From: Ralstonia pickettii DTP0602
GTDB lineage: Bacteria; Pseudomonadota; Gammaproteobacteria; Burkholderiales; Burkholderiaceae
DNA: 64,000 nt
NCBI GenBank assembly: GCA_000471925.1
Contig: CP006667.1
Span: 4,435,146-4,499,145, forward strand
Reading direction: 5' to 3'
Part shown: piece after piece, positions 54,235-64,000 of the stretch
How the letters are laid out: each line of letters begins with the position of its first letter
How positions within the stretch are numbered: position 1 is the stretch's first letter
Program-made: the position numbers and the translations under genes
Notes under the pieces: model-generated
What the model saw: the letters and a program-made list of their open reading frames with translations, nothing else
Told to the model about the DNA's origin: nothing
Database searches by the model: none

Positions 54235-54813
54235 TCAGTTCGCGCCGCCGCGCAGCAGGCAGTCGCGCAGCAGCGGCGAACCGTCCGCCAGCCCCGCGCC
54301 ATTGCATTCCAGCGCCACCTTCTGGCCGCGCCGCACCATCGTGGCCCGCGCCTCCACCTCGCACACCCGGCCCGCCGGCCCGCAGATCTGGCGTGGCAGC
54401 AGCAGCGCGCGCACATTCACCCCCGGATCGTTCGTGCGGATATCGACAATGACCTGGTCGCCCTCGCGGCGAATGCCGCTGGCGACGCCTTCGACGATCA
54501 GGTACTGCCCGACGTAGCGCTCGTCCGCGGCCTTGGGGTTGGCGCGATAGTCGTCCTGCATCGTGCTGGCCTGGTATTGCGGCAGGCGGTCGGCAGGCCG
54601 CTCGGGATCGATGCTGATAGGCTCGAGCGTGCCGTCGTGCGGCACGCCGCGCACGTCGCTGGCCGTTGCCGGGACCGCCGCGCTGGCTTCGGCCTGCGCC
54701 TCGGGCTGGGCACCGCCGACGTCATCACGCCGATCATTGCCGGCAAACCACAACATGCCAAGCACAGCTACGGCAACGATGGCAACGAGGATTTGCTGGG
54801 TACGGTTCAACAT
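54235..54813 (-). CDS. Membrane-anchored OB-fold protein (tRNA_anti-like)
   Basis: 192 aa. One N-terminal anchor (QQILVAIVAVAVLGMLWFAG), a Pro/Ala-rich linker, then an OB-fold-like region: NPKAADERYVGQYLIVEGVA is the usual opening of tRNA_anti-like domains, and the C-terminus has paired cysteines. Periplasmic, function unknown. Upstream of the small membrane protein in a probable operon. Confidence 0.75.
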   Translation of the reverse strand: MLNRTQQILVAIVAVAVLGMLWFAGNDRRDDVGGAQPEAQAEASAAVPATASDVRGVPHDGTLEPISIDPERPADRLPQYQASTMQDDYRANPKAADERYVGQYLIVEGVASGIRREGDQVIVDIRTNDPGVNVRALLLPRQICGPAGRVCEVEARATMVRRGQKVALECNGAGLADGSPLLRDCLLRGGAN

Positions 54814-54855
54814 CTGGAGATCCTGCCTGGGTGAAATGCGAAAGTCGGAAGCGGA

Positions 54856-56100
54856 TTATGCCTCGCGCCGGCCGCAGAAGCGTTCGATTGCCGCCACGGC
54901 ATTGTCCACGCCGCGCTCGGCGGCGATCGCGCGGCCCAGCGTGGCGGCCTTCTCGCGCGTGGCGGCCTGCTCGGTAAAGCCGATCATCGACGCCAGCCGC
55001 ACCGCGTCGATCTTGTGCCCTTCGACATAGCGCGGCGCCACGCCCAGCGCCGCCAGACGGCCCGCCCAGAAGAACTGGTCGCCGGCAAACGGCAGCACGA
55101 TCGACGGCACGCCCGCCGCCGCCGCCGCATGCGTGGTGCCCGCGCCGCCATGGTGGATCGCCGCCGACACGCGCGGCAGCAGCCAGTCGTGCGGCGTGGC
55201 GCCGATCACGTGGAAGCTGGCCGGCAGCGCGGACACGTCGATGCCGCTCCAGCCCGGATAGAACAACGCGCGCCGGCCATCGACCGCCTGCACCAGCGCC
55301 GTCACCACCTTCTGCCGGTCAAAACCCGCCATGCTGCCGAAGCCGATATACAGCGGCGGCTCGCCGGCAGCGAGGAAGTCCTGCAATGGCGCAGCCGGCT
55401 GCCAGTCGTGCTGCGGCGGCATGGTCCATGCGCCGCTCACCAGCCAGTCGGCATGCCAGTCCTGCGGGCGCGGCACCAGGTGCGGCGAGATCGCGTACAG
55501 CGTGGGGAAATCGCGCCACATCGCCTTGCGCGGCGGCACGCCGAACAGCTTGCCGCGCGCGGCGTTGGTGGCGGTACGGAACATGCGCCACAGCACGTGG
55601 TTGATGACGTGATGGCTGGCGCGGTTGGCCCACCCCGGCATCCTGAACGGCGGCAACAGCGCGGACGGGAAGGCGCGCGTCGGCGAGATCGGGAACATGG
55701 CCGCGGCGATCACAGGCTTGCCCAGTTGCTCGGCCACCGCGAGCGCCACGTAGCCCGTCAGGCCCGAGAACACGATGGCGTCGGCATCGCGCGCGGCCTC
55801 GGCCAGTTGCGCCATCCACGCCTCGGTGTTGTCCTCGGCAATACGCGCAAACGCGCGCGTGGCCTCGGCCACATTGCCGCCTTCAGTCATCAGCTTGTGC
55901 AGCGCGCCACCCGGCGCCAGCGTCTGCTGGATATCGCCCGCCATCGGCGCGAACGCCAGCCCATGTTCGGCGGCCAATGCCGCAGCCGAGCGCTCGCCCA
56001 GCATCAGCATGTCATGGCCGGCATCGCGCAGGCCCAGGCCCAGCGCAACGATCGGGCGGCAGTCGCCCTGGGTACCGAAGGTGATGAGGATCAGGCGCAT
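54856..56100 (-). CDS. UDP-glycosyltransferase-like protein (GT1)
   Basis: 414 aa GT-B fold. N-terminal MRLILITFGTQGDCRPIVAL and the C-terminal sugar-nucleotide signature AIHHGGAGTTHAAAAAGVPS with LPFAGDQFFWA are those of family 1 glycosyltransferases (sterol, rhamnosyl or macrolide glycosyltransferases). Acceptor unknown; homologues in Burkholderiales make rhamnolipids or glycosylate lipids. Start at 56100, at the Rossmann strand. Confidence 0.85.
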   Translation of the reverse strand: MRLILITFGTQGDCRPIVALGLGLRDAGHDMLMLGERSAAALAAEHGLAFAPMAGDIQQTLAPGGALHKLMTEGGNVAEATRAFARIAEDNTEAWMAQLAEAARDADAIVFSGLTGYVALAVAEQLGKPVIAAAMFPISPTRAFPSALLPPFRMPGWANRASHHVINHVLWRMFRTATNAARGKLFGVPPRKAMWRDFPTLYAISPHLVPRPQDWHADWLVSGAWTMPPQHDWQPAAPLQDFLAAGEPPLYIGFGSMAGFDRQKVVTALVQAVDGRRALFYPGWSGIDVSALPASFHVIGATPHDWLLPRVSAAIHHGGAGTTHAAAAAGVPSIVLPFAGDQFFWAGRLAALGVAPRYVEGHKIDAVRLASMIGFTEQAATREKAATLGRAIAAERGVDNAVAAIERFCGRREA

Positions 56101-56206
56101 CGAGAGGGGGCGCCGCAAGCGGCCGGCGCCTGGCATGAGGAGGCGGCCTGCAGTTTACCTGCTGCCGGCGGGGTGCGTGCCGCAGCATGGTGCCGCGCGG
56201 CCGCAC

Positions 56207-57634
<1,428 letters not shown>

Positions 57635-57724
57635 GGCGGTATTGTCGCAGATCGGGTGCGGTTGGCGTGGCGCGGTGTGGCGTCAGCGGCGCGCGGTGGA
57701 TTGGCCGCCGTGGCTGGCGGGGCG

Positions 57725-58558
57725 TCAGCTTGCGCCGGGCAACTGCAGCGGCGCTTCATCGGAAAGCGTTTGCACTTGCAGGCAATCGGCCATCAGCCGG
57801 CGCGCGACCATGGCATCGACAAAGCTGCCGAGCTTTGTCTGCCGTTTCACCAGCTTGCGGTGCAGGCGTTTGGTGATGCGCGACGGCAGTACCGGCTCGA
57901 ACGCCTCGATCGTATAGCGCAGCCGCTTGCCGGCGATGCGCTGGGCATGCACCGCGCGCGCATCGCCGCTGCGTGCGGCCCGGGCCAGCTTGCGCAGGCT
58001 CTGGCGTCCGCGGCGCACGCGCTTGCGCGCAAACGGCCCGAGGCGATCGCCGCTGTCTTTGCGTGCCTTGGCCGCCAGATGCCCCAAATGCGCGAGATCG
58101 CGATGCAGCGAGGGCAGCGGCCAGTCACGGTAGCCGGCCAGCGTTGCCAGCATGGCTTCGCGCGCGGCGTCACGGCGCTCGGCGGCGGTGTCGGCCACGG
58201 CCGCCAGGACCGGTTCGTCCGGCTCCAGCTCGCGCGCCGGGGCGATGGTCTCGGCCAGGAACACGTCCCAGTCGCGCACCTCGCTGGTGGCGCGGGCCAG
58301 CGCGCGCAGGTCGCGCTTCCAGCGCTCGCGCTCCGGCCGTGGCAGCGCTGGCCCCAGCGCCCACACCACCGCGCGCGCATGGCGCAGCGACACGCGTAGT
58401 TCGTGCAGGTCTTCCGGATCGTCGCGGCGCGTCAACTGGTCCAGGCACGCGTCGATGCGCGCCAGGCTCGCTTCGGTCAGCGCGGCAAAGGCAGCGGCAG
58501 GCCGCATCTTGCGGCGCAGTGCGGGACGTTTGGCGTCGGCGGTCATGGCGGTCTTCAT
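57725..58558 (-). CDS. CHAD-domain protein
   Basis: 277 aa, mainly alpha-helical. CHAD domains bind polyphosphate through conserved His/Lys/Arg: here DLHELRVSLRHARAV and AGKRLRYTIEAFEPVLP. No CYTH domain is attached. Start at ATG 58556-58558 (MKTAMTADAKRPALRRKM); the Met four residues later is an alternative. Polyphosphate-linked role is inferred from the family. Confidence 0.85.
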   Translation of the reverse strand: MKTAMTADAKRPALRRKMRPAAAFAALTEASLARIDACLDQLTRRDDPEDLHELRVSLRHARAVVWALGPALPRPERERWKRDLRALARATSEVRDWDVFLAETIAPARELEPDEPVLAAVADTAAERRDAAREAMLATLAGYRDWPLPSLHRDLAHLGHLAAKARKDSGDRLGPFARKRVRRGRQSLRKLARAARSGDARAVHAQRIAGKRLRYTIEAFEPVLPSRITKRLHRKLVKRQTKLGSFVDAMVARRLMADCLQVQTLSDEAPLQLPGAS

Positions 58559-58722
58559 GCGGTCAGGCGCGCACGCGGGACGCAGATGCTTCCAGTGTAG
58601 GTGACAGCACGCGGCAGTGCGGTCATGTGGCGTACAAGGCGCATTTGCGGTTGACAGCGCTGCTCCTTCGCGTTGCAATGCGCACACCGCCTGGTGATGC
58701 AGTGACCGTACGAGGAACAGCC

Positions 58723-59160
58723 ATGACCACAGAACAGGAGCGACTCCTGCTGCGCGATACCGTCGAGGCCGGCTTCCGCCAGGCCGCGTTCGTCAACGAC
58801 ATCGGCATCGCGCTGGCGGACTGCGGCCCCGGCTGGTGCGAATCGATGCTGGCCATCACGCCACGCCACCTGCAGCAAGGCGGCATCGTCCATGCGGGCG
58901 TGCAGGCCACCATGGCCGACCACACCGCGGGCGCGGCGGCGTCCACCATCCTCGAGGCCGGCCAGCATGTGGTCACCGCGGAATTCAAGATCAACCTGCT
59001 CAGGGCCGTGCGCAGCGACCGGCTGCGCTGCCGCGCCGACGTGCTCAAGTCCGGCCGCTCGATCATCGTGGTGGAGGCGGATGTGTTCGCCGACGTCCAT
59101 GGCGAATCCGTGCTGGTCAGTCGCCTCAACGCGACCATGAGCGTGCTGGACCTGGCCTGA
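58723..59160 (+). CDS. PaaI-type thioesterase
   Basis: 145 aa hotdog protein. GGIVHAGVQATMADHTAGAA is the conserved helix; EFKINLLRAVRSDRLRC follows. Start at ATG 58723 after GAGGAAC. Upstream of a VOC-family gene by 27 bp; the two are probably cotranscribed. Confidence 0.88.
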   Translation: MTTEQERLLLRDTVEAGFRQAAFVNDIGIALADCGPGWCESMLAITPRHLQQGGIVHAGVQATMADHTAGAAASTILEAGQHVVTAEFKINLLRAVRSDRLRCRADVLKSGRSIIVVEADVFADVHGESVLVSRLNATMSVLDLA

Positions 59161-59187
59161 GCGCCAATCTTTGAAGGGAAGCGAGCC

Positions 59188-59574
59188 ATGATCGACCATA
59201 CCGGCGTGAACGTCAGCGACTACGGCAAGAGCCGCGCCTTCTACCTGGCGGCGCTGGGCGCCATCGGCTACGGCATCGTCAAGGAATTCCCGGCCAGCGT
59301 CACGGGCAGCACGGACGTGGCGGGCTTCGGGCCGCCGGGCAAGCCCGATTTCTGGGTCATCCGCGGCACACCCAACCAGCCGCCGATACATGTCGCGTTC
59401 CGCGTGGACAGCCGCGAGGCAGTCGATGCGTTCTATCGCGCGGCGATTGCCGCGGGCGGGCGCGACAACGGCGGGCCCGGCATCCGGGCGCACTATCACC
59501 CGGACTACTACGGTGCCTTCGTGCTGGACCCGGACGGGCACAACATCGAGGCGGTGTGCCACAAGCCGGGCTGA
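59188..59574 (+). CDS. VOC-family (glyoxalase/dioxygenase-like) protein
   Basis: 128 aa. Two betaalphabetabetabeta modules; candidate metal ligands His4 (IDHTGVNVSD), His in PPIHVAFRVD and Glu in DGHNIEAVCH. Such small proteins cover lactoylglutathione lyases, dioxygenases and resistance proteins; the substrate cannot be told. Confidence 0.85.
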   Translation: MIDHTGVNVSDYGKSRAFYLAALGAIGYGIVKEFPASVTGSTDVAGFGPPGKPDFWVIRGTPNQPPIHVAFRVDSREAVDAFYRAAIAAGGRDNGGPGIRAHYHPDYYGAFVLDPDGHNIEAVCHKPG

Positions 59575-59604
59575 TCCCCGGCGACCCAGGTTTGCGCGAC
59601 AAGC

Positions 59605-60375
59605 TCAGCGCGTCGCCACGATAAACAACCGCGGGAACGGCAGCAGCACCGATCCGTCCGCCAGCGGCGGATAGGCCTTGGCGATCTCAGCCTCATAGCG
59701 CGCCAGGTACGCGGCGCGCTCGGCCTCATCGAGCGGCTGCAGGAACGGCCGCAGGCCGCTGCCCTTGAACCACTCCACCACCGCGGCCGGGCCGCCGGCC
59801 AGCGGATGATGGTACGTGGTCAGCCATACGTCCACGCGCTGGCACAGGGGACGCAGCAACTCGTAGTACCACTGCGCAGAAGCGCGTTCGGCGCGCGCCT
59901 TGCTGGCGCCGGCAAGCTTGTCGGCCCACGGGCCTTCCGCCGCCACCTGGCGCATCAGCCGGTGCGCGGGTTCCTCTAGGTTGTCAGGCATCTGCACGGC
60001 CAGCGTGCCGCCGGGGGAAAGCTTCGATACCAGCGCCGGGAACAGCCCGGCGTGGTCGGGCAGCCATTGCAGCACGGCATTGGCCAGGATCACGTCATAA
60101 GGCCCGGCCTCGTCCCAGGCGCCGATATCCGCCACGCGGAACTGCACATCGGGCAAACGCTTGCGCGCCGCCTCGACCATGTCGTCCGAACTGTCCAGCC
60201 CGGTCACCGACGCACCCTCATAGCGCGCCAACAGCACCTCGGTGGAGTTGCCCGGCCCGCAGCCGATATCCACCGCGCTGCGCACGATTTCGTTGGGAAT
60301 GGCGGCGACCAGGTCGCGGACCGGTCGGGTGCGTTCGTCTTCGAAGGCGACGTATTGGCGGGCGGACCAGCTCAT
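59605..60375 (-). CDS. tam: Trans-aconitate 2-methyltransferase
   Basis: 256 aa SAM-dependent methyltransferase. [20 protein letters not shown] at the start, the SAM motif [12 protein letters not shown] and [13 protein letters not shown] match Tam of E. coli, which methylates the aconitase by-product trans-aconitate. Start at 60375. Convergent with the VOC gene. Confidence 0.92.
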   Translation of the reverse strand: MSWSARQYVAFEDERTRPVRDLVAAIPNEIVRSAVDIGCGPGNSTEVLLARYEGASVTGLDSSDDMVEAARKRLPDVQFRVADIGAWDEAGPYDVILANAVLQWLPDHAGLFPALVSKLSPGGTLAVQMPDNLEEPAHRLMRQVAAEGPWADKLAGASKARAERASAQWYYELLRPLCQRVDVWLTTYHHPLAGGPAAVVEWFKGSGLRPFLQPLDEAERAAYLARYEAEIAKAYPPLADGSVLLPFPRLFIVATR

Positions 60376-60444
60376 CGGGAATCTCCTGAATAAGGCGTAT
60401 GCAGCGTCGGTACAGCCCGAAAGCATACGCCCGCTGCAAACAAA

Positions 60445-60468
60445 AAGCCCGGCATCGCTGCCGGGCTT
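60445..60468 (-). terminator. Terminator of yidC operon
   Basis: AAGCCCGGCA and TGCCGGGCTT around a 4-base loop, followed on the minus strand by TTTGTTTG. Confidence 0.85.
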
Positions 60469-60498
60469 CATGGTTACCGCATGGTCCTGTAACCAGAA

Positions 60499-62169
60499 TC
60501 AGCTCTTGGCCACCACCGCCGCCTTGCCCTTGCCGAGCATGCGGTTGATCTGCCATTGCTGGGCGATCGACAGGATGTTGTTCACCACCCAGTACAGCAC
60601 CAGGCCGGCCGGGAAGAAGAAGAACATCACCGAGAACACCAGCGGCATGATCGTCATGACCTTGGCCTGCACGGGGTCCGGCGGGGTCGGGTTCAGCTTG
60701 GTCTGCACGAACATCGACACGGCCATCACGATCGGCAGGATGTAGAACGGATCCGGCACCGACAGGTCATGGATCCAGCCCAGCCACGGCGCGCCGCGCA
60801 TTTCCACCGACGACAGCAGCACCCAGTACAGCGCGATGAACACCGGGATCTGGATCACGATGGGCAGGCAGCCGCCGAGCGGGTTGACCTTCTCGGTGCG
60901 GTACAGCGCCATCATCTCCTGGTTCATCTTCTGCGGGTCGTTCTTGTAACGCTCACGCATCGCGGTCATGCGCGGCTGCAGGTCCTTCATCTTGCCCATG
61001 GACTTGTAGCTTGCTGCCGACAGCGGGAAGAACACCAGCTTGATCAGCACGGTCAGCGCGATGATCGACCAGCCCCAGTTGCCCAGGAAGCCGTGCAGCT
61101 TTTCCAGCAGCCAGAACAGCGGCTTGGCCAGGATGGTCAGCCAGCCGTAGTCCTTCACCAGTTCCAGGCCCGGCGCGACCTTCTCGAGCATGTGCTCTTC
61201 CTGCGGGCCGGCGAACAGGCGTGCATCGGTGGTCACCGTGGCGCCCGGGGCCACTTCGCCCAGCGGCTGCTGGATGCCCACGCGGTACAGGTTCGGGTCG
61301 ATCTGCTGAACGTAGAAGGTGTGCTCCTTGCCGGTCTGCGGGATCCAGGCCGAGGCAAAGTAGTGCTGCACCATCGCCACCCAGCCGTTGTTGGCGGCGG
61401 CCGGCACAGTGGCCTTGCCCTTGGCGACGTCTTCGAAGCTGATCTTGTGGTACTTGTCGGCGTCGGTGTAGATCGCCGGACCGGTGAAGGTGCTGTAGAA
61501 CTGCGACTGCTCGATCTTGCTGCCGTCGCGCGCCAGTTCCAGGTACAGCGTCGGCGAGACCGGCGCGGTGCCTGCGTTGGTCACGGCGAACTTGGTGTCG
61601 ACGACGTAGCTGCCCTTGCGGAAGACGTAGGTCTTGGTGAACTTGACGCCGTTCTTCTCGGCGGTCAGCGCCACTTCCAGCTGCTCGGCGCCGTCCAGCG
61701 AGCGCGGGCCGGGGGCGGCGGTGAACACCGTGGTGTGGTTGGGCAGGTCGCCGCCGATCAGGCCCGAGCGCGCCATGTAGGTGCGCACGTTGTCACGCTC
61801 GAACAGCACCACCGGCTTGCCGTCCTTCTCGTGCTCCTTGAGCAGCTCCAGGCGCGACACGATGCCGCCGGCGGTGTCGATCTCGGCACGCACCGTGTCG
61901 GTGGTCACCACGATCTTCTCGCCGGTGGGCTGGGCGGCGGCTTGCGGGGCAGCGCCTGCGGCCGGGGCGGCTGCGCCCGGCTGCACGTTGGCCTTGGGCA
62001 CGTCGCCCTGCGCGGCCGCGCCGCTGGCGGCCGGCGCCGAGGCGGCCTGCTGCTGCGTCGTGCCCGGGAAGAACATCGAGGCATGGCCTTGGGCGCGTTG
62101 CCAGTTGTCGTAGAGCAGCACAAGGGACATCGAGAAGATGACCCAGAGGATGGTGCGTTTGATATCCAT
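60499..62169 (-). CDS. yidC: Membrane protein insertase YidC
   Basis: 556 aa. First membrane segment [20 protein letters not shown], a Gly/Ala/Pro-rich linker, the large periplasmic P1 domain, then the five-segment insertase core ([40 protein letters not shown] is the cytoplasmic coiled loop). Inserts and folds inner-membrane proteins with or without SecYEG. Last gene of the rpmH-rnpA-yidD-yidC run. Confidence 0.97.
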   Translation of the reverse strand: MDIKRTILWVIFSMSLVLLYDNWQRAQGHASMFFPGTTQQQAASAPAASGAAAQGDVPKANVQPGAAAPAAGAAPQAAAQPTGEKIVVTTDTVRAEIDTAGGIVSRLELLKEHEKDGKPVVLFERDNVRTYMARSGLIGGDLPNHTTVFTAAPGPRSLDGAEQLEVALTAEKNGVKFTKTYVFRKGSYVVDTKFAVTNAGTAPVSPTLYLELARDGSKIEQSQFYSTFTGPAIYTDADKYHKISFEDVAKGKATVPAAANNGWVAMVQHYFASAWIPQTGKEHTFYVQQIDPNLYRVGIQQPLGEVAPGATVTTDARLFAGPQEEHMLEKVAPGLELVKDYGWLTILAKPLFWLLEKLHGFLGNWGWSIIALTVLIKLVFFPLSAASYKSMGKMKDLQPRMTAMRERYKNDPQKMNQEMMALYRTEKVNPLGGCLPIVIQIPVFIALYWVLLSSVEMRGAPWLGWIHDLSVPDPFYILPIVMAVSMFVQTKLNPTPPDPVQAKVMTIMPLVFSVMFFFFPAGLVLYWVVNNILSIAQQWQINRMLGKGKAAVVAKS

Positions 62170-62190
62170 GTCTGGCTGTGGTCGGAGAAA

Positions 62191-62499
62191 TCAGGGTCTG
62201 GGCAGACGGATCGCGGCAGGCGCATGGCCTGTCGCGGCATGGACGGAACGGCCCGTGCGGGTGTCCGGCCTGGCAGTGTCGGCTTCCGTGCCCGGCACGG
62301 GATCATACCCGCCTTCGGTGAAGGGATGGCAACGGCACAGCCGGCAGGCGGCCATCCAGCTGCCGCGCGCGGCGCCGTGATGGACGATGGCATCGCGGGC
62401 GTAGTCGGAACAGGTCGGCAGGAAGCGGCACTGCGAGCCCAGGTAGGGACTCAGGGCGATCTTGTAGATGCGCAGCAGGGCTAGCAGGATTCGCTTCAT
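62191..62499 (-). CDS. yidD: YidD membrane-protein insertion efficiency factor
   Basis: 102 aa. The conserved core is [34 protein letters not shown] and [15 protein letters not shown]. The C-terminal 25 residues are variable. 11 bp after rnpA, 21 bp before yidC. Confidence 0.95.
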   Translation of the reverse strand: MKRILLALLRIYKIALSPYLGSQCRFLPTCSDYARDAIVHHGAARGSWMAACRLCRCHPFTEGGYDPVPGTEADTARPDTRTGRSVHAATGHAPAAIRLPRP

Positions 62500-62510
62500 G
62501 GCGGGGCGGT

Positions 62511-62987
62511 TCAGGCCGGAAGGCCTGGTGGCTGGCTTTGCGAGGTGCCCGCCGGTGGCGCCGCGGAAGGCGGTGCCGAGGGCGAGGCAGGCGGTGCGGG
62601 TGGCGGCAGTGGCTTGGCCGCTACCTCGAGCAGGCTGGCGATTTCCGCCGCGCACGCTCTTCGGACCGCTGCGCGCGTCGCAAATTCCGCGCGCGGGAAC
62701 TTGGCTTGCAGCCGCAGTAGCACGTCGCGCCCCGCCAGTTCGTCGCGGCGCTGGCGGAACAGCTCGCGCGCCATGCGCTTCACCAGGTTGCGCTCGGCCG
62801 CGCGCGGCGCGAACTTCTTGCCCACCACGACGCCAAGCCGGCCTTCCGGCCGGTCATTGGCGCGCACGTACAGCACGAAATGCGGGCTGCGCCGCCGGGG
62901 CCGCAAAGCAAAAACGGATGAAAACTCATCCGTCTTTGTGAGCCTTGCGGCTTTGGGGAAGGCATGGGCTGACACGCTGGGTAACAC
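62511..62987 (-). CDS. rnpA: Ribonuclease P protein component
   Basis: Protein subunit of RNase P, needed for maturing tRNA 5' ends. Core motifs: [35 protein letters not shown] and [15 protein letters not shown]. The C-terminal 35 residues form a Pro/Ala/Ser tail beyond the usual fold. The start is uncertain: GTG 62985-62987 is taken (158 aa); GTG 62970-62972 is an alternative and neither has a clear Shine-Dalgarno site. Confidence 0.9.
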   Translation of the reverse strand: MLPSVSAHAFPKAARLTKTDEFSSVFALRPRRRSPHFVLYVRANDRPEGRLGVVVGKKFAPRAAERNLVKRMARELFRQRRDELAGRDVLLRLQAKFPRAEFATRAAVRRACAAEIASLLEVAAKPLPPPAPPASPSAPPSAAPPAGTSQSQPPGLPA

Positions 62988-63148
62988 TTGCGAGCGCTGG
63001 CGAAGACTACTGCTGGCGCAAAAGCGGCGCCCTGCGGCAAGCTGCTGGCCGTCCTGAAGCCGAGGCGGGAGGCATTGACGGCTGCGCGGCACGGCTGCGG
63101 TACGCTGCAGCCGGCGCCGGGCGCGCCGTCAGGCCGGTCGCCCGGGCC

Positions 63149-63283
63149 TCAGATGGCCAGGCGCTTGCGGCCCTTGGCGCGACGTGCGTTGATGACGGCA
63201 CGGCCGCCGCGGGTCTTCATGCGCACGCGGAAACCGTGGGTACGCTTGCGGCGGGTAACGGAAGGTTGGTAGGTACGTTTCAT
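63149..63283 (-). CDS. rpmH: 50S ribosomal protein L34
   Basis: 44 aa: [20 protein letters not shown] to AKGRKRLAI, a full-length L34. Its place next to rnpA and close to dnaA is one of the most conserved in bacteria. 161 bp before rnpA. Confidence 0.98.
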   Translation of the reverse strand: MKRTYQPSVTRRKRTHGFRVRMKTRGGRAVINARRAKGRKRLAI

Positions 63284-64000
63284 GTTGCACTCTCTGGTTG
63301 ATCTGGGCTTGCCCGACTCCGGCCGGTGCCGGGCTGCCGTGGCCGCCGCGTATGGTTCGCATGGGGGTTGCCACCGGCAAGGAACTGCCGCGGCTTGTCC
63401 GACGATTCTGGTTCTGTCTTTGCTGCCGGCCGTGTGGCGCGCGCTGCAGGCTATTGACCTGTGGGCGCGGACGGCACGGACAGGCCAGACCCGGCGATGC
63501 GCATACGTGATCCCCTGCCGCATCGCAGAACCCGCCATTTAAACGATTTTCGCGCGCACTGTCAAGCAAACAGCATGTGCGCCGGCACAATTACCACATT
63601 ACCGGTTGCGCTGTCGGTGCCTCATTGTCCACAACAACCGGTGAGTAACTACATGTGCTCCGGGCGGCACGAAACAATAGGACAACCTAGGCCGAAGTCC
63701 CTGTTTTGCCAGAGGAATTACCCCTTCCAGCTTCCCGCAAAGCCGCATCCCAGCAAGGGTTGTGCACAGCAATCCACTGAATTTGCACAAGTTGTCCACA
63801 GACTTATCCTTTGTGGATAACTCGGGGGCAGGGGTACAATCCGGGTCCAAACACAACACGGGCTGCGTGGCGCAGGCGCAACCCGGGCCCCCACCGCGGC
63901 AACGCATGATCGAACGCACGCCAGTGCGGCGAGCCTGAAGGCTCGCTGGCGGCTGCATTGGCATGCCGCGGCGGCCTCGCCGACTGGAATTGATTCCTAG
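63284..64000. other. oriC-proximal region upstream of rpmH and toward dnaA
   Basis: 717 bp without a supported gene, running off the right edge where dnaA should begin. It has the lowest GC of the window (about 63540-63840) and a cluster of DnaA boxes. A 7-bp stem GCGAGCC/GGCTCGC with TGAA loop lies at 63929-63946. Antisense open frames here have no family character. Confidence 0.75.
63625..63820. other. DnaA-box cluster, likely part of oriC
   Basis: TTGTCCACA at 63625, TTGTGCACA at 63760, TTGTCCACA at 63792, and a perfect consensus box TGTGGATAA (reverse) at 63812-63820, with weaker units (TTTGCACAA at 63782, TTATCCTTT at 63804) in phase. Position beside rpmH fits a chromosomal origin. Confidence 0.75.

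Noticed and set aside
63599..63964. Minus-strand open frame across the DnaA-box region
   Set aside because: It covers the probable origin; the translation has no recognisable domain and the region is non-coding in related genomes by known gene order.

Overview
The window reads as part of the main chromosome of a GC-rich betaproteobacterium in the Burkholderiales, most likely Cupriavidus (Ralstonia is the alternative). The basis is the order def-fmt / LysM protein-dprA-thioredoxin-topB, a GTP-dependent PEP carboxykinase, many Bug/TctC-type solute-binding proteins, and rpmH-rnpA-yidD-yidC-mnmE beside a cluster of DnaA boxes. The right end runs into the oriC/dnaA promoter region; dnaA itself lies outside. 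Species identity is inference.

Layout. 1-6.8 kb: translation and DNA-topology housekeeping genes, including a dprA that has lost its Rossmann core. 6.8-9.2 kb: a LysR regulator and two small exported proteins, one made of 12-residue repeats and one a glycine-zipper protein with a His-rich tail. 9.2-14 kb: cstA-ybdD divergent from a NarL-type two-component system, with a palindromic operator between them. 14-19.7 kb: pckG, a D-2-hydroxyacid dehydrogenase, an MFS transporter and a MOSC protein preceded by a regular tandem array of DnaA-like 9-mers. 20-24.4 kb: an MdtA/MdtB-like RND pump. 24.5-28 kb: a decayed metallochelatase locus (cobN fragment, then a DUF2149 gene split by an IS200/IS605 element) followed by an intact ChaN-like lipoprotein. 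28.3-32.8 kb: tctCBA plus an AbrB-family membrane protein. 32.8-37.7 kb: thioesterase, patatin, glutathione-reductase-like enzyme, and an IS1634-type element placed exactly between two convergent stop codons. 37.7-41.3 kb: a TctE/TctD-like two-component system and a periplasmic binding protein. 41.3-48.7 kb: TetR repressor and an AcrAB-OprM-type pump with a textbook AcrR-like operator over its promoter. 48.8-53.3 kb: TetR, LysR, a second TctC and an AstE/aspartoacylase-like enzyme. 53.3-56.1 kb: small envelope proteins and a UDP-glycosyltransferase. 56.2-64 kb: mnmE, an accessory block (CHAD, PaaI, VOC, tam), yidC, yidD, rnpA, rpmH and the oriC-proximal region.

How the genes connect. Carbon-starvation or organic-acid uptake (cstA and its two-component system; tctCBA with a likely TctD site; pckG) and drug efflux (two RND systems) are the main accessory themes. 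The most unusual items are the six-unit phased DnaA-box array about 45 kb from oriC, the internally deleted dprA, the relic chelatase/DUF2149 locus with its TnpB element, the 84-aa repeat protein, and shared tandem direct repeats upstream of separate genes that look like response-regulator sites. No tRNA, rRNA or CRISPR array was seen.
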